Origin: Candidatus Tokpelaia sp.
Lineage (GTDB): Bacteria; Pseudomonadota; Alphaproteobacteria; Rhizobiales; Rhizobiaceae
DNA length: 39,053 nucleotides
Assembly: GCF_008636115.1 (NCBI RefSeq)
Contig: NZ_QLZD01000022.1
Location: forward strand, 1 to 39,053
Reading direction: 5' to 3'
The notes under the pieces are model-generated. The model was not told the DNA's origin. It saw nothing but the letters and a program-made list of their open reading frames with translations, and did not search any database. Positions 1 to 7,780 of the stretch are shown here, in pieces (within the stretch, counting starts at the first letter, position 1; each line of letters begins with the position of its first letter). The translations under genes and the position numbers were made by a program.

Positions 1-573
1 CGACTGCTGCCGCAAGCAAGGCTGTGGCCGCTTTTATGCAAAATTATTTGCTGTGCCGGCGGCAGCAGAACGGCCGCTATAATGGCCGGCTGGGGTGTTG
101 TGGCAGGACAGCCGGGGCTGCGGCAGCCTGAGCGCCGAAGGGCGGCGGCTGTTGCAGACGGCGGTTAAGGGCGCGGATAATTTCCGCCGCTGCCGGCGGC
201 AGCCTTTGTGCTGCGGCGGGGCAGCAAACGCTTGCCTGTGCCGGGTGTGGCTTTCTCTATTGTGAGGCAGAGTGGCCAGGCATGGCCGGGGGCAGTGTTG
301 CTATCGCCCCGCTATAGCTCTGCTGCCGCTGATGAGGGCGCCGCCGGCGCAGGCTGGGGGGGCATGTGGCGGTTGCCCGGTGGCGGCAAGCCAGGCGCCA
401 AAGGGCTGGGCTTAATGGCCGCGCCGGCCAAGATGACGCCTTATTTTTGTTACGAACCCGGCTCTTTGCCCGGCAGAAAAGCTTTATGCTTGCATTTTTA
501 CGGTCTTTAGAACATAATATGCGGGCATTGCTGGCAAATTGAGCTGAAAATGGCCTTAAAAAAGAGAAATTTG
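1..573. other. Leading non-coding or unassigned region
   Basis: I see no gene I can support here. Open frames exist on both strands, but their translations are Ala/Gly/Pro-rich low-complexity products of the recurring CCGGCGGCAG-type sequence and resemble no family I recognise. The frames open at the left edge close by about positions 82, 128 and 168. A C-terminal tail of an upstream gene is possible but unidentified. Confidence 0.4.
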
Positions 574-3024
574 ATGGCAAATATCAGTATTCGCAATCTT
601 GATGATAGCATTAAAGAGGCTTTACGCCTGCGTGCCGCGGCTGAACATTGCTCTATGGAAGAATTTTTGCGCCGTTGTTTGGCGGCCGCGGTCGAAAAGG
701 GCAGCAGTCCGGCAGCATTAGTGGCTGCCGGCAATGCGGCGGGGGCAACAGAATGGCCGGGGCAGGCCGTAAATGAGCAAAGCTTTGCTGCGGCAGGGGC
801 AGGTGATGGGGTGAAGGCTCTGGCGGCTGGCTTTGCTGCGCCGGATTTTACGGCCAAAGCGGAAGAGGCTACTGGGCCGGGAGCGGCAGGGGCGGCCGGG
901 AAGCCGCAATTTATGGCCGGGCAGGCAGCGGCGACAAAGCCACAATTTTCCGCTTTGCAGGGTAAAAATATTGTGCTGATTATTGGCGGCTCTATTGCCG
1001 CTTATAAGGCTTTGGAGCTTATCCGCCTGTTGCGCCGCGCTCGCGCTGTGGTGCGGGTAATTATGACCGCGGCGGCGCAACAATTTATCACGCCGCTGGC
1101 GGTTGGGGCTTTAGCCGGCGGGCCGGTTTACCGCCATTTATTTGTCCATGAAGGGGAGCCGGATTTGGCGCCGGGCCTGGACGCTCGACCCTGTGGCGGT
1201 GAGTGCCAACAAGAAACCGAAGGGGCGCGCGCCAGCGTGCAAACCGAAGGGGCGCGCAGAGCCGTGCAAACCATGCCCGATTTGGGCGGCCGCGAAGGGA
1301 AAGATTTGGGTGATTTTGGGCGAGGGCCTATATCTGACCTGGGCAGTGAGAACTGGCCGGAGCAAATAGCTGCCGGGCAATGCCGGGAAAACAGGCTTGG
1401 GGCGGCCGGCGGCAAAAGTGAAAGAGAAACCGAAGGGGCGCGCGCCAGCGTGCAAACCGAAGGGGCGCGCAGAGCCGTGCAAACCATGCCTGGCAGCGGG
1501 GCAGGTTTGGACACTCGACCCTGTGGCGGCGCTCCGCATATGGTAATGGCCGGCAGCGGGCGGGAGCAGGTGAGGGAAATCGGCCATATTCAACTGGCAC
1601 GGCAGGCTGATATTGTGCTGGTATGCGCGGCCACGGCTTCGCGTCTGGCCAAAATGGCGGCCGGGCAGGCTGATGATCTGGCCGGGGCGGTATTGCTGGC
1701 CACACGCGCGCCGGTTTTGCTGGCGCCGGCCATGAATCCGGCTATGTGGGCGCATAAGGCTACACAGCGTAATGTGGCGCTGTTGCGCCGGGACGGCTGC
1801 CATATTATTGGCCCGGAGCGGGGTGAAATGGCCGAAAGTGGTGAAGCCGGCCTTGGCCGTATGAGCGAACCGGCCGCCATTATCGCCGCTTTGGCGACAA
1901 TGGCGGCCAATATGTCCGGCCTGGCGGTAAGTCGGCAACTCTGTGAGGGCAGGGCTGGCAGTGGCGCCGATGGCGCCGCTTCAAGCGCCGGCGCTACCTT
2001 TTCGGGTACTTGCCGGCCCGAGCAAGGGGTTGTTTTCAACCCGGTTTGCGGAGAGAGAAAGCGGCCGGCGCCGGTATCCGCTGCGACAGATTCGGTTAAT
2101 CCGGGCGCTTGCCGGCAAGGAAACATAGCCGGGAGCGCGGCAGATTTGGCCGGCGCCGGTGAGATGGCCTTTACGGGCGATGAAGATTATGCGACGGCCG
2201 GGCAAAACCTGGCTGTGCCGAGGGCGCCATCGCTGGCGGGGCGGCATATTATTGTAACCTCAGGGCCGACACATGAGGCGCTGGATCCGGTGCGGTATCT
2301 GGCCAATCGCTCTTCCGGCAAGCAGGGGCATGCGCTGGCGGCGGCGCTGGCGGCTTGCGGCGCGCGCGTGACATTGGTTTGCGGCCCGGTGCTGCTGCCT
2401 GACCCGCCGGGGGTGGAAGCCGTGCATGTAACCAGCGCGCGGCAAATGCGCGCCGCCGTGCTGGCGGCCTTGCCGGCCGATGCCGCTATATTTGTGGCGG
2501 CGGTAGCCGACTGGCGGCCGCAATATGTTTTTTCTGATAAAATCAAAAAGCCGAAAATTCGGATCATAGCGGCGGGTAGCAGCAAAAATAAGGCTGAAGC
2601 CGCCGCGGCTGTTGCGGCACCGGCCGGCAGTGGGGTTGAAATCAGCGCCGGGCAGGTAAAGCTGACTTTAGTGGAAAACCCGGATATTCTGGCAGAAATC
2701 GGCCATAATTTGCGGCGGCCGCGCCTGGTTGTCGGCTTTGCTGCCGAGACGCGTGACGTGCTGGAAAACGCTGCCGCCAAGCTGGCGAAAAAAGGAGCAG
2801 ACTGGATTATTGCCAATAATGTTGCCGCCACGGCTGACGGCAGCAGCATTATGGGCGGTGATCACAATCATATTCATATTCTCAGCCGGGAAGGGGTAGA
2901 AGAATGGCCGGAAATGTCAAAAATACAGGTCGCGGCTCGGCTGGCAGAAAAAATCGCCGCTTTTTTTTGCCGCAGCAGAACAAAAATAACAAAGGCAAAG
3001 GCCGGTTCCATAGTGCCCGGATAA
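574..3024 (+). CDS. coaBC: Enlarged CoaBC (phosphopantothenoylcysteine decarboxylase / phosphopantothenate-cysteine ligase) with N-terminal ribbon-helix-helix domain
   Basis: CoaBC couples 4'-phosphopantothenate to cysteine and decarboxylates the product, in cytosolic coenzyme A synthesis. The CoaC part shows GGSIAAYK (about 138), the GHIQL histidine (about 338) and PAMN (about 385). The CoaB part, from about 557, shows TSGPT, PVRYLANRSSGK, KIKKPK and VGFAAET. At the E. coli CoaC Cys158 position there is ESGE, so a serine replaces the cysteine; I believe this variant occurs in relatives. Residues 1-44 (MANISIRNLDD onwards) look like a FitA/StbC ribbon-helix-helix antitoxin domain, joined by a roughly 85-residue Ala/Gly linker. 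About 140 residues are inserted inside CoaC (192-335) and over 100 between CoaC and CoaB, giving 816 aa against about 400 usual. The start at 574 follows AAGAGAAATTTG; an in-frame ATG at 550 is the alternative. Enzyme identity is certain; the role of the extra parts is unknown. Confidence 0.93.
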   Translation: MANISIRNLDDSIKEALRLRAAAEHCSMEEFLRRCLAAAVEKGSSPAALVAAGNAAGATEWPGQAVNEQSFAAAGAGDGVKALAAGFAAPDFTAKAEEATGPGAAGAAGKPQFMAGQAAATKPQFSALQGKNIVLIIGGSIAAYKALELIRLLRRARAVVRVIMTAAAQQFITPLAVGALAGGPVYRHLFVHEGEPDLAPGLDARPCGGECQQETEGARASVQTEGARRAVQTMPDLGGREGKDLGDFGRGPISDLGSENWPEQIAAGQCRENRLGAAGGKSERETEGARASVQTEGARRAVQTMPGSGAGLDTRPCGGAPHMVMAGSGREQVREIGHIQLARQADIVLVCAATASRLAKMAAGQADDLAGAVLLATRAPVLLAPAMNPAMWAHKATQRNVALLRRDGCHIIGPERGEMAESGEAGLGRMSEPAAIIAALATMAANMSGLAVSRQLCEGRAGSGADGAASSAGATFSGTCRPEQGVVFNPVCGERKRPAPVSAATDSVNPGACRQGNIAGSAADLAGAGEMAFTGDEDYATAGQNLAVPRAPSLAGRHIIVTSGPTHEALDPVRYLANRSSGKQGHALAAALAACGARVTLVCGPVLLPDPPGVEAVHVTSARQMRAAVLAALPADAAIFVAAVADWRPQYVFSDKIKKPKIRIIAAGSSKNKAEAAAAVAAPAGSGVEISAGQVKLTLVENPDILAEIGHNLRRPRLVVGFAAETRDVLENAAAKLAKKGADWIIANNVAATADGSSIMGGDHNHIHILSREGVEEWPEMSKIQVAARLAEKIAAFFCRSRTKITKAKAGSIVPG
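1213..1277 (+). repeat. 65-bp direct repeat inside coaBC, copy 1
   Basis: This unit recurs at 1426-1490. It consists of two related sub-units, each with ACCGAAGGGGCGCGC, and encodes ETEGARASVQTEGARRAVQTMP in two in-frame places. Each copy lies beside a short motif encoding RPCGG (near 1190 and 1520), so the whole block has a mirrored arrangement. It falls in the CoaC insertion, not in conserved sequence. Confidence 0.9.
1426..1490 (+). repeat. 65-bp direct repeat inside coaBC, copy 2
   Basis: This is a near-identical second copy of the block at 1213-1277, with the same reading frame preserved. Spacing between the two starts is 213 bp, a multiple of three. Confidence 0.9.
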
Positions 3025-3075
3025 TATGTGCCGGCCGCGCTTTAAGCTTTTATTTACCCTGTTTATCAAGATTTG

Positions 3076-3106
3076 GAACAGATAAGAACGAATCATGGGC
3101 GAATCA
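3076..3106 (+). repeat. Dispersed 31-bp element, copy 1 (inverted relative to 13826-13856)
   Basis: The reverse complement matches 13826-13856 at 29 of 31 bases. It contains GAACAGATAAGAAC followed by the direct repeat CGAATCA...CGAATCA. Similarity continues weakly beyond one end (GGTAAATAAA in both). Function is unknown. It resembles a double LexA-type half-site, but the GAAC spacing is six rather than seven bases, so I do not call it a LexA box. Confidence 0.75.
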
Positions 3107-3217
3107 TCGACCTGACAATGTTCTTGCTCTGTTCATAGCTTATATAGGGGCTGGCCGCTCTATTGCCACAAAATATAGCACCGGAAGGCAGCCATTGCTG
3201 CTACCGTTACAGGGAAA

Positions 3218-3251
3218 ATCTTAATATTTATGGTTAATAAAATATTAAGAT
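3218..3251. repeat. AT-rich inverted repeat
   Basis: The arms ATCTTAATATT and AATATTAAGAT are perfect complements (11 bp) around a 12-nt loop. There is no adjacent T-run, so it is not a convincing intrinsic terminator; it may be a protein-binding site or a weak hairpin. Confidence 0.6.
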
Positions 3252-3691
3252 AAAAGACTGGGCGGCAGGAAAGCTTCCGGCTCTATAAGAGAAAACCGTC
3301 AGACAGGTTACGAAAATGGAGCAGGGCGAAAAGCCGGGCAGTCGGCAGCAATAATGAGCGGCAAAAATGCCGCTATTATCCTTCTGCCAAAGTGAATAAA
3401 ACCGGCACCGGCGGCACCGAAGGCAGGAGCAAAATAGCTCTTCCCTGTCGGCCGCTCAGCCTGCCCAGCCCGTCTGGTCAAGCCTGTAAGGCGGCAGCGG
3501 AGCGTTTTTCTCTTCTCTGCTGCCGCTCGCCTGATACGGGGGCGGCGGCCAAAAGCCGGCGGCGAACAGGATTTCGCTGCCCGCCGGCCAAGTAGCAATA
3601 ACTCCGCCGCAACCCGGAAAATTCTACAGCCGGCAGGGCAAATATAGCGGCTATTTATTATTACGATTCTACCGGCAGGCAGAGTCGCCTG

Positions 3692-4291
3692 TCAGCCGAA
3701 AGTTTTAAAGCGGACGGCATTACTGATAAAGGTTTTTTCCGGGAAAGGCTGCTCATTGGCACCAAAAGGCATTTGCGCCCGTAATTTCCAACTATCGGGT
3801 ATAGCCCATGTTTTGGCGGTCTCACTGTCAATCAGCGGATTATAATGCTGTAAGCTGGCACCGATATTGACATTGGCCAAAGCTGCCCATACGGCAAATT
3901 GCGCCATGCCGCTTGCCTGTTCCGACCAGACAGGAAAATTATCGGCATAAAGGGGAAACTGCTTCTGTAACTCTTTTACACTGTTTTGATCTTCATAAAA
4001 CAGCACTGTGCCGGCGCCGGCGGCAAAACTTTCCAGCTTTTCGGCTGTTTTGGCAAAGCCATCGGCAGGCACAATCTTGCGCAGCTCAGCTTTGGCAATA
4101 TCCCACAATTTATCGCTCTGCGCACCAAACAGGATAGTAATGCGCGAGCTTTGCGAATTAAAAGCGGAAGGGGCAAGGCGGACGGCCTCTTTAATCAGCG
4201 CTTCTACCTCTGCTTGCGGCAACGGCAGTTTTCTGCCCAGGCTATATTGTGTTCTGCGTTTTTTAATGGCGGTTATCAGTGCATTGCTCAT
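3692..4291 (-). CDS. Nitroreductase-family flavoprotein (Frm2/YdgI-like)
   Basis: A 199-aa protein of the nitroreductase family, which are FMN-dependent NAD(P)H oxidoreductases acting in the cytosol on nitro compounds, quinones or lipid-derived substrates. Family features visible are the N-terminal KKRRTQYSLG (FMN phosphate-binding arginines), RLAPSAFNSQSSR (about 41-53), a WAALANVNIGASLQHYNP segment and the C-terminal PFG. This layout fits the short Frm2/Hbn1 group rather than the NfsA/NfsB groups. I chose ATG at 4291, preceded by AGGGAG six bases upstream, over an in-frame TTG at 4297. It lies downstream of the cysteine hydrolase on the same strand with an 83-bp gap and may be cotranscribed. 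The substrate cannot be read from sequence. Confidence 0.85.
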   Translation of the reverse strand: MSNALITAIKKRRTQYSLGRKLPLPQAEVEALIKEAVRLAPSAFNSQSSRITILFGAQSDKLWDIAKAELRKIVPADGFAKTAEKLESFAAGAGTVLFYEDQNSVKELQKQFPLYADNFPVWSEQASGMAQFAVWAALANVNIGASLQHYNPLIDSETAKTWAIPDSWKLRAQMPFGANEQPFPEKTFISNAVRFKTFG

Positions 4292-4374
4292 TGCCAACTC
4301 CCTGGTTTCAACATATTGGCCGCGCCGGACAGGCTGCCGGCACGGCTTGCCGTAATATATATGTCAGGCACCGC

Positions 4375-5037
4375 TTATTTAACCTCATGCGGGAATTTTG
4401 CCCGCTGCGGCTGATGGTGCACCATGGTTGCCGCATAATCAATGCCCATGCCGTAAGCGCCGAAATGCTCACAGGATATATCCATAACACCCTGATATGT
4501 CTCCCGCCGTTTCCAGTCGCGCTGCAATTCCATCAGGAGCTGGATAGAGGTGGTGCTTTGGGCGCCATGCTGCTCCATGCGGCGAATGGCGGCATTATGC
4601 ACCTGCCTGCTGACACCGCCTGAGGCATCAATATTGATAAAGACTTCATAGCCTTCAGCCAGAGCGCTGAGAACCGGGAAAGACAGGCAGGCCTCTGTCC
4701 ACAAAGCGGCCATAACCAGCTTCTTTTTGCCGAGTTTTTTGACGGCTTCAAGAAAAAGCGGCTCTTCCCAACTGTTAATATTGCTGCGCTCAATCGGCTT
4801 TTGCCGGAGGACGTCCATCAATTCCGGCCAGATATAGCCGGAAAAGCCTTCGGTCTCAATGGCCGTGAGGATAGTCGGCACTTTAAACAGCCGCGCCGTT
4901 TTGGCCATAGCCACGACATTATTTTTCAGTAGCTGGCGGTCGATAGAGGCTGTGCCCAGCCCCATTTGCGGCTGGTGATCAATGAAAATAAAGGCGCAAT
5001 TATCCGGAGTGAGCAATTTTTCTGTAGCAGTGGTCAT
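4375..5037 (-). CDS. Isochorismatase-like cysteine hydrolase (YcaC-type)
   Basis: A 220-aa cytosolic hydrolase of the isochorismatase/nicotinamidase superfamily, closest in appearance to YcaC. The catalytic triad regions are visible: Asp in FIFIDHQ near residue 21, and Cys in ALWTEACLSFP near 117. The segment LTAIETEGFSGYIWPEL is typical of YcaC-like members. The start at 5037 (MTTATEK) is preceded by AAGGA; a further ATG at 5055 lacks a site. The physiological substrate of this subgroup is unknown, so I do not assign a pathway. It precedes the nitroreductase on the same strand. Confidence 0.85.
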   Translation of the reverse strand: MTTATEKLLTPDNCAFIFIDHQPQMGLGTASIDRQLLKNNVVAMAKTARLFKVPTILTAIETEGFSGYIWPELMDVLRQKPIERSNINSWEEPLFLEAVKKLGKKKLVMAALWTEACLSFPVLSALAEGYEVFINIDASGGVSRQVHNAAIRRMEQHGAQSTTSIQLLMELQRDWKRRETYQGVMDISCEHFGAYGMGIDYAATMVHHQPQRAKFPHEVK

Positions 5038-5204
5038 AATTCTAATCCTTTTCATAACGGCAAAGGCGGCCTTACTCTAAAGCCGCTTGCCGGCCGGCGC
5101 CCGTGGTATCCCCCGTATTATGAGCATAAGCCGCATTAAAGCGCTCAAGTGAACCGGAAATATGGCAGAAAAAAGTTATTATTACCGACTATCGGCGGCG
5201 GCTG

Positions 5205-6044
5205 TCAATCCTCTGCGCCGGCGGCAGATTTTTCCTGTTTTTTACTGCGTATTACCAGCACAGCGGCGAGCAAAACCCCCAAGGCGCCGCTAAACCAGGT
5301 AAGCGCATAGACCAGATGATTATTGGTGAAATGTATTTCCGTTAAGCCGCCGCGCGGCCAGCCATCGGGATTGGACGCCCTGTCGGCATCGATAAAATAG
5401 GGCGCGACTTTGGCCGGCGGCAGGCCGACAGCCTGCGCCAAAGCCGGTAATTGCCGGTGATACCATATATTATTTTGCGGGTCATTTTTGTTGAAAAGCC
5501 GGCCGGGGCCTTCACTCAGGCGCAACAGGCCGTTTATGGTAACCTCACTTTGGGGCAGGCTTTTTTGCTGTGTTTTATCCAGCGGCACAAAGCCGCGATT
5601 GATAAAGGTAATAGTGCCGTCCGGCGTGCTGAGCGGGGTCATCACCCAATAACCGGCACCGCCGGTTTCATCTAGAATATCAAGCAGAACCGAGGCCTTG
5701 ACCAGAATTTCCTTATCATGCAACAGGCGGCCTTTAATATAAACCGGGCGATAAGCGTCTTTTTCGGCTGTAATTGTGCCCCATTCTGCCGGCAGCGGTG
5801 CCGGCACCGGCGGCAAATGCACACGCGCATTGACACGGGCGATTAAATCTTCTTTCCACGCCAGTCTTTTGACCTGCCACACGCCCAAAGCGGTGAAAGC
5901 GCAGAAAAAGAAGATAAGACAAAAAATAAAAACGGCGGAAAAGAAGCGGGCAGCCACAGATTTTCTCTGTTTGTCCGCTTTATGAGGCGGTTTTTGCCCA
6001 TTATCGGCGATTATAGTGTCTTTTGAGGGAGGGTTGGGCAGCAT
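5205..6044 (-). CDS. SURF1 family cytochrome c oxidase assembly protein
   Basis: A 279-aa inner-membrane protein that helps insert heme a into cytochrome c oxidase subunit I. It has the SURF1 layout: a cytoplasmic N-terminus, a membrane helix near 33-54 (FFSAVFIFCLIFFFCAF), GVWQVKRLAWK straight after it, a long periplasmic domain with GYWVMTPL, FINRGFVP and PYFIDAD, and a second helix near 246-265 preceded by NNHLVYALTWF. Length is normal for Hyphomicrobiales. In relatives it often follows cox genes; none are in this window. The gene is separated from rpmB by a divergent 237-bp region. Confidence 0.93.
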   Translation of the reverse strand: MLPNPPSKDTIIADNGQKPPHKADKQRKSVAARFFSAVFIFCLIFFFCAFTALGVWQVKRLAWKEDLIARVNARVHLPPVPAPLPAEWGTITAEKDAYRPVYIKGRLLHDKEILVKASVLLDILDETGGAGYWVMTPLSTPDGTITFINRGFVPLDKTQQKSLPQSEVTINGLLRLSEGPGRLFNKNDPQNNIWYHRQLPALAQAVGLPPAKVAPYFIDADRASNPDGWPRGGLTEIHFTNNHLVYALTWFSGALGVLLAAVLVIRSKKQEKSAAGAED

Positions 6045-6196
6045 TGGCTATGCTCTCGGATTTTGTTTCCCGGCTTAAAGCGCGGCCGGCCTGCCGGTTT
6101 TTAGCATTGATTGGCTAAAGGTGCAAAGTTAATTTGACTTCTGCCGATTTTGCCTATATGAGGAAAGCTCTGATTTCTGGATTGAGAGCTGTGTCC

Positions 6197-6226
6197 TTGA
6201 CAAGGAGCCTGTGCTGTGGGTATTAC
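6197..6226 (+). promoter_or_regulatory. Probable sigma-70 promoter for rpmB
   Basis: A perfect -35 TTGACA at 6197-6202 lies 18 bp from TATTAC at 6221-6226 (4/6 match to the -10). It lies 56 bp upstream of the rpmB start and no competing start is nearer. Confidence 0.5.
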
Positions 6227-6281
6227 CCGTGAGCCAGGCAGAATTTGAGTGATGGCGCGGCGCAGTTATAGGGTGATTATC

Positions 6282-6575
6282 ATGTCTCGCGCTTGCGAAT
6301 TAACCGGCAAAAAAGTGCAATATGGCAATAATGTCAGCCATGCCAATAATAAAACGCGCCGCCGCTTTTTGCCCAATCTTTGCAGTGTTACGCTTATTTC
6401 CGATTCTCTGGCGCAGACTTATCGTTTGCGCGTTTCGGCTCATGCCTTGCGTTCAGTTGAGCATCGCGGCGGGCTGGACGCTTTTCTGCTGAAAGCTGAT
6501 GCCAGGATTTTGTCACCCCGGGCGCGCCTTTTGCGGCAGAAAATTATCAAAAAGCAGCTTGAAAAAGCGGCCTGA
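6282..6575 (+). CDS. rpmB: 50S ribosomal protein L28
   Basis: A 97-aa large-subunit ribosomal protein. It begins [24 protein letters not shown], with the L28 signature continuing through [10 protein letters not shown] and the C-terminal [16 protein letters not shown]. Length matches alphaproteobacterial L28. The frame opens 33 bp upstream, but the conserved N-terminus and an AGGG about 9 bases before it place the start at 6282. It stands alone on the plus strand, as usual in this group. Confidence 0.95.
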   Translation: MSRACELTGKKVQYGNNVSHANNKTRRRFLPNLCSVTLISDSLAQTYRLRVSAHALRSVEHRGGLDAFLLKADARILSPRARLLRQKIIKKQLEKAA

Positions 6576-6826
6576 TTTTCGCCCTGGCGCTGTTTGACGG
6601 AGCAAGCTCAGGAGTCCGTTAGGTGCCGGCCGTCTTTGGTTGCTGCTGCGCGGGGGGGCGTGGAGCTGTAAGCCCCTGTCGGAGAGGGCGCGGGGCCGGA
6701 TATGCCCGGCAGCGGGGGGAGGTGTCCATTATTCAGGTGACCGCTATTATTGCCCGTTAATTGCGCTTGTAGTGAGCGATTACGGGGTTTTGAAATAAAG
6801 GCCGGTTCCATCACCCGGGATAAAAA

Positions 6827-7621
6827 ATGAGTCACAGCGATCAAGAGGCGGGGAGCGCCGGCAGGCTTGCCTGTGGCGCGAGAGTTGGGCGGCAGCCCAG
6901 AGGGGATAAAAAGGCCGTAAAAGAGCCGGTGCGGCAAGTGCCGCAATTTCCTTCTGCGGCTCAGGGGAATAGCTCATTTTTTCGCCGGCCGCAAAGCCGC
7001 GATTATATTTTTGCTGTTTTAGCCATGTGCGTGGCGGTGACAGCTTCCAATATTCTGGTGCTCTACCCGTTCCATTATTTTGGTCTGGAACATATTCTCA
7101 CTTACGGCGCTTTTATTTATCCTTTTGCGTTTCTGGTAAATGATGTTACCAATCGCCGTTTCGGCAGCCAAATGGCGCGGCGGGTGGTTTATGCCGGTTT
7201 TATTGCCGGCCTGGCCAGCTCGTGGTATTTGGCCAGCCCGCGTTTGGCTATTGCTTCCGGCACGGCGTTTTTATGCGCGCAATTATTGGATATAGCGGTG
7301 TTTTCGCCTTTGCGGCGCAAAAGCTGGTGGCAGGCGCCGCTGGCAGCAGCAATTTGCGGCTCATGCCTTGATACAATATTGTTTTTCTCTATCGCCTTTG
7401 CTCCGGTCTTCAGTTTTATCGATAAATTTGCACATTCAGGCAATGGCTCAATAAGTGGGCAGACCCAGCTTTTCAGCTTTACTATGCCCATCTGGTTTTC
7501 TCTCGCTCTTGGTGATTTTTGGGTAAAGCTGGCAATGGCCTTTGCTATGCTGCTGCCCTACCGCGCGGCGCTGGCCTGGCTCATGCCCGGCCTTTACGGC
7601 CTGCACAAAGCACAAAACTGA
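6827..7621 (+). CDS. yhhQ: Queuosine precursor transporter (VUT/YhhQ family)
   Basis: A 264-aa multi-pass inner-membrane protein of the VUT (DUF165) family, which imports queuosine precursors such as preQ0/preQ1. Recognisable parts are TYGAFIYPFAFLVNDVTNRRFG, the SGTAFLCAQLLDIAVF helix, and the C-terminal block with FFSIAF and WFSLALGDFWVKLAMAF. Five or six hydrophobic segments are visible from about residue 60 on. The first roughly 50 residues are not conserved and contain a palindromic repeat unit read as EAGSAGRLACG, also found twice near 15.1 kb. A strong terminator follows at 7648. The last 100 codons exist as a second, displaced copy at 9232-9537. No preQ1 riboswitch was recognised upstream. 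Confidence 0.9.
   Translation: MSHSDQEAGSAGRLACGARVGRQPRGDKKAVKEPVRQVPQFPSAAQGNSSFFRRPQSRDYIFAVLAMCVAVTASNILVLYPFHYFGLEHILTYGAFIYPFAFLVNDVTNRRFGSQMARRVVYAGFIAGLASSWYLASPRLAIASGTAFLCAQLLDIAVFSPLRRKSWWQAPLAAAICGSCLDTILFFSIAFAPVFSFIDKFAHSGNGSISGQTQLFSFTMPIWFSLALGDFWVKLAMAFAMLLPYRAALAWLMPGLYGLHKAQN
6843..6883 (+). repeat. Palindromic dispersed element, in-frame copy inside yhhQ
   Basis: The 41-bp unit AAGAGGCGGGGAGCGCC... is shared with 15055-15095 and 15109-15149. Its centre is a near-perfect palindrome (GCGCC, then AGGC..GCCT, then GGCGC) able to form a hairpin of about 11-12 bp. Here it is read in frame as part of the non-conserved N-terminus of the transporter. Confidence 0.85.
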
Positions 7622-7647
7622 AAATTTCTTTATAAACAGTTTGCTTT

Positions 7648-7676
7648 GCCGCCCTCCCGGGCGGCTTTTATTTTTG
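7648..7676 (+). terminator. Rho-independent terminator after yhhQ
   Basis: A 7-bp GC stem (GCCGCCC/GGGCGGC) with a TCCC loop is followed by TTTTATTTTT. It lies 27 bp after the yhhQ stop codon. Confidence 0.9.
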
Positions 7677-7755
7677 AAAACGGCAGCGGGACAGCCAATG
7701 ACGATTTTCATTGTATCTTTTATGACATTATCCTAACAATCCCATTTATTGAAGC

Positions 7756-7761
7756 TATAAT
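7756..7761 (+). promoter_or_regulatory. Possible -10 element for the 442-aa gene
   Basis: A perfect TATAAT lies 19 bp before the start codon. No good -35 is seen at 16-18 bp spacing (CTAACA is closest). Confidence 0.3.
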
Positions 7762-7780
7762 CGCATGAAGGGATTATAAA

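Larger units (their letters stand above)
3025..3691. other. Intergenic region, no gene supported
   Basis: About 670 bp between coaBC and the convergent nitroreductase gene. Its open frames are low-complexity and unrecognised. It holds a 31-bp element also found inverted at 13826-13856, and a perfect 11-bp inverted repeat at 3218-3251. Neither is followed by a clear T-run in coaBC's direction. Confidence 0.6.

Noticed and set aside
208-857. Several 100-aa frames near the left edge on both strands.
   Set aside because: They are low-complexity and overlap each other or coaBC; no family resemblance or start signals.
3076-3106. LexA box.
   Set aside because: The GAAC half-sites are six bases apart, not the seven of the alphaproteobacterial consensus, and the flanking gene context gives no SOS link.
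6576-6826. preQ1 riboswitch upstream of the queuosine-precursor transporter.
   Set aside because: I searched by eye for the preQ1-I stem-loop with A-rich tail and for the other classes and found no convincing match.
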